This document shows positions 60,535-64,000 of a stretch of 64,000 bases of DNA, piece by piece. How positions within the stretch are numbered: the first letter of the stretch is position 1; each line of letters starts with the position of its first letter. Location of the stretch: contig NZ_LWBS01000263.1 of NCBI RefSeq assembly GCF_001652265.1, positions 11,015 to 75,014 of the forward strand, given 5' to 3'. Under the pieces are notes generated by a model that ran no database searches, had not been told where the DNA came from, and saw nothing but the letters and a program-made list of their open reading frames with translations. The DNA comes from Rhizobium leguminosarum (lineage in GTDB: Bacteria > Pseudomonadota > Alphaproteobacteria > Rhizobiales > Rhizobiaceae). A program made the position numbers and the translations under genes.

Positions 60535-63513
60535 ATGATTAGTCGAGGGTCGGAATGGCGCCGCTGGGAGCCACACATCCACGCGCCCGGTACGGTGATG
60601 AACAACCAGTTCACCGGCCCGACGGCGTGGGAGGATTATCTATCCGCGCTTGAGGTTGCTGCGCCCGTCATCGAGGCGATCGCCGTTACTGACTACTATG
60701 TCACCGAAACCTATCAGCAGGTGTTGAAGTACAAGGCTGCCGGGCGACTGCCGGCGGCGTCGCTGGTATTCCCGAACGTCGAATTGAGATTGGACGTCGC
60801 GACCGCCAAGGGAGGGTTCGTGAACCTCCATCTGTTCGTGTGCCCGGAAGACGCGGACCATATTGCAGAACTGCAGCGCCTGCTGTCGCGGCTGCACTTC
60901 ACCATGCAGCAGGATCGCTACGACTGTACCCGTGCGGACCTGATACGGCTGGGAAAGAAGGCCGATCCGACCATCGTCGATGACGGCGCGGCGCTGGCTT
61001 ACGGCGCGAACCAGTTCAAGGTCAATTTCAGGCAGCTACGCGAGGTGTTCGGCGAGAGCGGCTGGGCCAAGAAGAATATCGTCATCGCCGTCGCGGGCGG
61101 CGCCACCGACGGGACGTCAGGCGTGAGGGAAGCCGCCGACCAGACTATACGGAGGGAGATCGAAGGCTTCGCGGACGTAATCTTCGCCAGCAGCCAGGCA
61201 CAGCGCGAGTTCTGGCTTGGGCAGAGGGATCTGGACCCGAAGGAGATCCGCGCCCGATATGGCGGCCTGAAGCCGTGTCTCCATGGCAGCGACGCGCACA
61301 AACTCGAAGACGTTGCGACGCCGTTCGGCGATCGGTTCTCGTGGATCAAAGGCGGGCTCGAATTCGACTCCCTGCGGCAGGCCTGCATTGATCCGCGCGG
61401 ACGCGCCCATGTCGGTGCCGAGCCGCCGACATCAGCGACGCCGTCACAGGTCATCTCGGAGATTCAGATCGTCGATGCGCCCTGGCTGCAGACGCCGACC
61501 ATTCCTTTGAATGCCGGCCTCGTCGCCATCATCGGCGCGCGAGGGTCGGGCAAGACTGCGCTCGCCGACATGATCGCCGCCGGATGCGATTCCATATCGG
61601 ATGAGGCCTGGGCCGCCGACGAATGGGCGAACCCTTCGTTTCTCGTGCGAGCGCGGCCCCTGATCGGTCAAGGCAAGGTGAAGGTCAGTTGGGCGGCTGG
61701 CGATCCAAGCACGCGGTCGCTGGACGGATCGGATGCCAACGGTCCGATGAGCTATCCCCGCGCGCGCTACTTGTCGCAGCAATTCGTCGAGGAGCTGTGC
61801 TCGTCGAGCGGCCTGACCGACGGGCTGCTCCGTGAGATCGAACGGGTGATCTTCGAGGCGCATCCTGATCATGATCGGGATGGCGCCCTCGACTTCGCGG
61901 AACTGCTGGAACATCGCGCCTCACGCCATCGGTTGGCGCGCGATCGCGAGGCGGAGGCTGTCTCCCAGATATCGGAGCGCATCAGCACCGAACTCGAGAA
62001 GGAAAAACTGGTCGCAAGCTATGAGGCTCAGGTTGCCCAGAAGAAGAAGCTGGTCGACGCCTATACCGCCGATCGCGCGAAGCTTGTCTCCGCTGGGAGC
62101 GAAAAGAGGGCCCAGCGCCATACGGATATCGCCGCAGCGACCAACCACGTCAGGAGTACGTTGCGCCAGTATACGAACCGACGTCAGACGTTCCTCGCCC
62201 TTCAGGATGAGGTGAAGGACCTGCGGCGCAACCAGGCGCCGGAGGCTTTGCGACAGACGCAGTCGAGGCACACGCACAGCGGAATGTCCGAGGAGCAGTG
62301 GGCCGCGTTCATCCTCGATTATAAGGGTAAGGTCGACGATAACCTCACCGGCTACGTCAAATGGGTCGATGGAAAGATAGCCGAGTTGAAGGGGACTTCG
62401 CCGGCCCCCGGAGACCCGAACACCGCATTCTTCCCTGACGATACGGACCTCTCGACGCTATCGCAGGCGGTGTTGGAGGCCGAAATGGCGCGGCTGGAAA
62501 AGCTGGTCAGCTCCGACAAGGAGACCCAACGGCAATACACCGCGCTGTCAGGCCGGATCGCCACCGAGACGGCCGCCATGCAAACACTCACCGGCAAGCT
62601 GGATGACAGCAAGGGCGCGAAAGATCGCGCGCGGGACCTGCAGACCCAACGCGAAGAAGCCTATGGCAGGGCCTTCGACGCCCTGGTCGCCGAGCAAACC
62701 GTCTTGAAGGATCTATATGGGCCGCTGATGGCGCGTTTGGCGGCGGCGTCCGGAACGTTGAAGAAGCTGTCGTTCTCGGTGGCGCGGGTCGCCGATGTCG
62801 CGCAATGGGCGGGTCAGGCCGAGGAGGGATTGATCGATCTCCGGAAGGGCGGGGCGTTCAGGGGCAAGGGCACTCTGCTTCAGAAGGCGAACGAGGTTCT
62901 CAAGCAGGCGTGGGAGACGGGCTCGTCCGCTGAGGTGGTGTCGGCAATGGCAGAGTTTCGTCGGCTCTATCAGAAGGAATTGCTCGATCATTCGCCGGTT
63001 GCCCACACCGAGCAGGCGGAATTCCGGGCCTGGTCGAAACGGTTCGCCCAATGGCTGTTCAGCACGGATCACATCGATATCCACTATGGCATCGAGTACG
63101 ATGGTGTGGATATCCGGAAACTGTCACCTGGAACCCGCGGTATCGTCCTTCTGCTGCTCTACCTAGCGCTGGATGACGGTGACGGCAGGCCTCTGATCAT
63201 CGATCAGCCGGAGGAGAACCTTGATCCGAAATCTGTCTTCGAGGAGTTGGTGGGCCTGTTCATCGAGGCCAAATCGAACCGCCAGGTCATCATGGTGACG
63301 CACAACGCGAACCTGGTGATCAATACCGACGCCGATCAGATCATCATTGCCGAGTCGGGGCCGCATCCGCACGGCGCGTTGCCGCCGATCACCTACCTGT
63401 CAGGTGGCCTGGAGAACGCGGACATCCGAAAGGCAGTTTGCGACATATTGGAAGGTGGTGAAGGCGCCTTCCAGGAGCGGGCCCGCAGATTGAGGGTCAG
63501 GTTGGAGCGGTAA
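60535..63513 (+). CDS. PHP-domain / SMC-like ATPase, Ppl/TrlF-like defence protein (island gene 5)
   Basis: A 992-residue protein. The N-terminal PHP (polymerase and histidinol phosphatase) domain has EPHIHAPGT (His14, His16), VTDYY and HGSDAH (residues 250-255), metal ligands of a phosphoesterase. The second half is an ABC/SMC-type ATPase: Walker A GARGSGKT (334-341), a long coiled coil (about 470-740), signature LSPGTRG (863-869), Walker B PLIIDQPEENLD with Asp890 and the H-loop IMVTHN with His923. This layout matches the Ppl defence proteins of Gao and colleagues and TrlF-family ATPases. GGGGGGAG precedes the ATG. Probably senses phage DNA or its ends and cuts nucleic acid; role here is inferred. 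Confidence 0.85.
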   Translation: MISRGSEWRRWEPHIHAPGTVMNNQFTGPTAWEDYLSALEVAAPVIEAIAVTDYYVTETYQQVLKYKAAGRLPAASLVFPNVELRLDVATAKGGFVNLHLFVCPEDADHIAELQRLLSRLHFTMQQDRYDCTRADLIRLGKKADPTIVDDGAALAYGANQFKVNFRQLREVFGESGWAKKNIVIAVAGGATDGTSGVREAADQTIRREIEGFADVIFASSQAQREFWLGQRDLDPKEIRARYGGLKPCLHGSDAHKLEDVATPFGDRFSWIKGGLEFDSLRQACIDPRGRAHVGAEPPTSATPSQVISEIQIVDAPWLQTPTIPLNAGLVAIIGARGSGKTALADMIAAGCDSISDEAWAADEWANPSFLVRARPLIGQGKVKVSWAAGDPSTRSLDGSDANGPMSYPRARYLSQQFVEELCSSSGLTDGLLREIERVIFEAHPDHDRDGALDFAELLEHRASRHRLARDREAEAVSQISERISTELEKEKLVASYEAQVAQKKKLVDAYTADRAKLVSAGSEKRAQRHTDIAAATNHVRSTLRQYTNRRQTFLALQDEVKDLRRNQAPEALRQTQSRHTHSGMSEEQWAAFILDYKGKVDDNLTGYVKWVDGKIAELKGTSPAPGDPNTAFFPDDTDLSTLSQAVLEAEMARLEKLVSSDKETQRQYTALSGRIATETAAMQTLTGKLDDSKGAKDRARDLQTQREEAYGRAFDALVAEQTVLKDLYGPLMARLAAASGTLKKLSFSVARVADVAQWAGQAEEGLIDLRKGGAFRGKGTLLQKANEVLKQAWETGSSAEVVSAMAEFRRLYQKELLDHSPVAHTEQAEFRAWSKRFAQWLFSTDHIDIHYGIEYDGVDIRKLSPGTRGIVLLLLYLALDDGDGRPLIIDQPEENLDPKSVFEELVGLFIEAKSNRQVIMVTHNANLVINTDADQIIIAESGPHPHGALPPITYLSGGLENADIRKAVCDILEGGEGAFQERARRLRVRLER

Positions 63514-63826
63514 AGGGGGCCGGTTCGTCAGCGTCGGCCTCGACGTACGTGTTCAGCCAAGCGGGACGGCCATCCTGGCGACGTTGGAAATCGTAGGAGG
63601 TCGTCGTCGAGTGGAGGATCGTCATCGACGGTCCATGAACGACGTATTCCCCATCGTCCAGATGCACATGGGTTATGCCGGGAAACAGCGCTTCGTCTGC
63701 CGGGTGAAGCGCTTGTGGGTTGTGAAACAGGATAAGCTCATCGGACCACCCCTCGGCATAGGCGGGGCTCTCGACGTCAATCTTAAAAGGGACGGCGCTG
63801 GCCACGCCGGCCGCCGGATCAATCAA
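63497..63826 (-). CDS. Hypothetical protein
   Basis: A 109-residue protein with PFKIDVESPAYAEGWSDELI, FHNPQALHP and VHLDDGEYVVHGPSM; I do not know the family. The 3' end overlaps the convergent PHP-ATPase gene by 17 bases. The frame stays open 25 more codons upstream to an ATG at 63901, but that part reads through a repeat-like segment. I prefer the TTG at 63826, with AAAGGG upstream. Its 5' end may have been altered by the repeat. Confidence 0.55.
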   Translation of the reverse strand: MIDPAAGVASAVPFKIDVESPAYAEGWSDELILFHNPQALHPADEALFPGITHVHLDDGEYVVHGPSMTILHSTTTSYDFQRRQDGRPAWLNTYVEADADEPAPFTAPT

Positions 63827-63841
63827 TACGCCCTTTCGAAC

Positions 63842-63900
63842 TAGAGCGTTTCCTTGTTTGGTTGAATCGTTCCGGATTGAACGAAGCCGCTTTCGCGGCA
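63842..63900. repeat. Possible dispersed repeat
   Basis: A 59-base stretch containing AGAGCGTTTCCTTG and the tandem-like GTTGAATC/GATTGAAC words resembles short dispersed repeats common between genes in Rhizobiales. No second copy is visible in this window, so the call rests on its look only. Confidence 0.3.
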
Positions 63901-63943
63901 TTTGGAGCGCGGGATTTGCATGATGCGCTTCTGATTTGAAGGA

Positions 63944-63962
63944 TTGGGCTGTTTTAGCCCAA
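63944..63962. terminator. Hairpin near right edge
   Basis: TTGGGCT (63944-63950) and AGCCCAA (63956-63962) form a perfect 7-bp stem with a GTTTT loop, twenty bases ahead of the next start codon. It may be a terminator or a leader hairpin. Confidence 0.5.
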
Positions 63963-63982
63963 CCTTTGAACAGGAGATGACG

Positions 63983-64000
63983 ATGACAGAGATAAGCCCG
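63983..64000 (+). CDS. Start of a partial gene
   Basis: An ATG at 63983 with AGGAG six bases upstream opens a frame (MTEISP) that runs out of the window. Too short to identify. Confidence 0.4.

Noticed and set aside
1..64000. CRISPR arrays, rRNA and tRNA genes
   Set aside because: No regularly spaced repeats beyond the three iterons, and no cloverleaf or rRNA-like sequence was recognised by eye; a tRNAscan or Infernal run would settle this.

Overview
The window is GC-rich alphaproteobacterial DNA, most like Rhizobiales or Sphingomonadales. The main evidence is a Ti/IncP-type trb conjugation set with DUF2274, DUF736, DUF2840, S26 peptidase, pfam10134-type RepA, DUF2285, DUF2493, Toprim and DUF932 genes in the order typical of alphaproteobacterial integrative conjugative elements (ICEs) and plasmids. 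No rRNA, tRNA, CRISPR array, transposase or integrase was recognised, so neither element boundary is visible.

Layout. 0.1-5 kb: an L,D-transpeptidase lipoprotein, two tandem paralogous genes of unknown function, a CPBP membrane protease and a two-component system. 5-24.5 kb: a metabolic/accessory block with five LysR regulators, two Gal80-like Gfo/Idh proteins, an alpha/beta hydrolase, an aldo/keto reductase, a pirin, one truncated and one intact quinone oxidoreductase, an SDR, an MFS exporter and an alcohol dehydrogenase / MBL hydrolase / aldehyde dehydrogenase row. 24.6-34.3 kb: an unbroken trb mating-pore operon on the minus strand (DUF2274, trbI, G, F, L, K, J, E, D, C, B). 34.4-35.3 kb: one plus-strand cargo gene with a HEPN-like motif. 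35.5-43.1 kb: an RHH protein, TraG/VirD4, a relaxase, a lytic transglycosylase, DUF736, a TraF-like peptidase, DUF2840, a small RHH partner and ParA. A candidate oriT lies between the relaxase and transglycosylase genes. 43.2-46.6 kb: three iterons, repA, and several small DNA-binding or DUF genes, one pair split by an apparent frameshift. 47-49.9 kb: small ICE proteins and an HxlR/oxidoreductase pair. 50-55.8 kb: DUF2493, Toprim, ParB-like and DUF932 genes. 56.2-63.5 kb: a plus-strand island of five genes that looks like anti-phage defence. A small gene and the start of another follow.

How it works together. RepA and ParA would replicate and segregate the excised circle. The relaxase would nick at the TATCCTG/C site, TraG would couple the DNA to the Trb pore, and the transglycosylase and peptidase would assist assembly and pilin maturation. 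The ParB-like and DUF932 genes share an unusual 5' leader that folds into the same two-part hairpin with compensatory base changes, suggesting a common RNA-level control.

The most promising undescribed system is the five-gene island. It encodes two translationally coupled proteins each with a PD-(D/E)xK-like nuclease motif, a small protein with an RX4H HEPN motif, a protein with a nuclease-like motif whose lysine is replaced by histidine, and a 992-residue PHP-domain/SMC-like ATPase resembling the Ppl (TrlF-like) defence proteins. All calls come from reading the sequence only; no database search was run.
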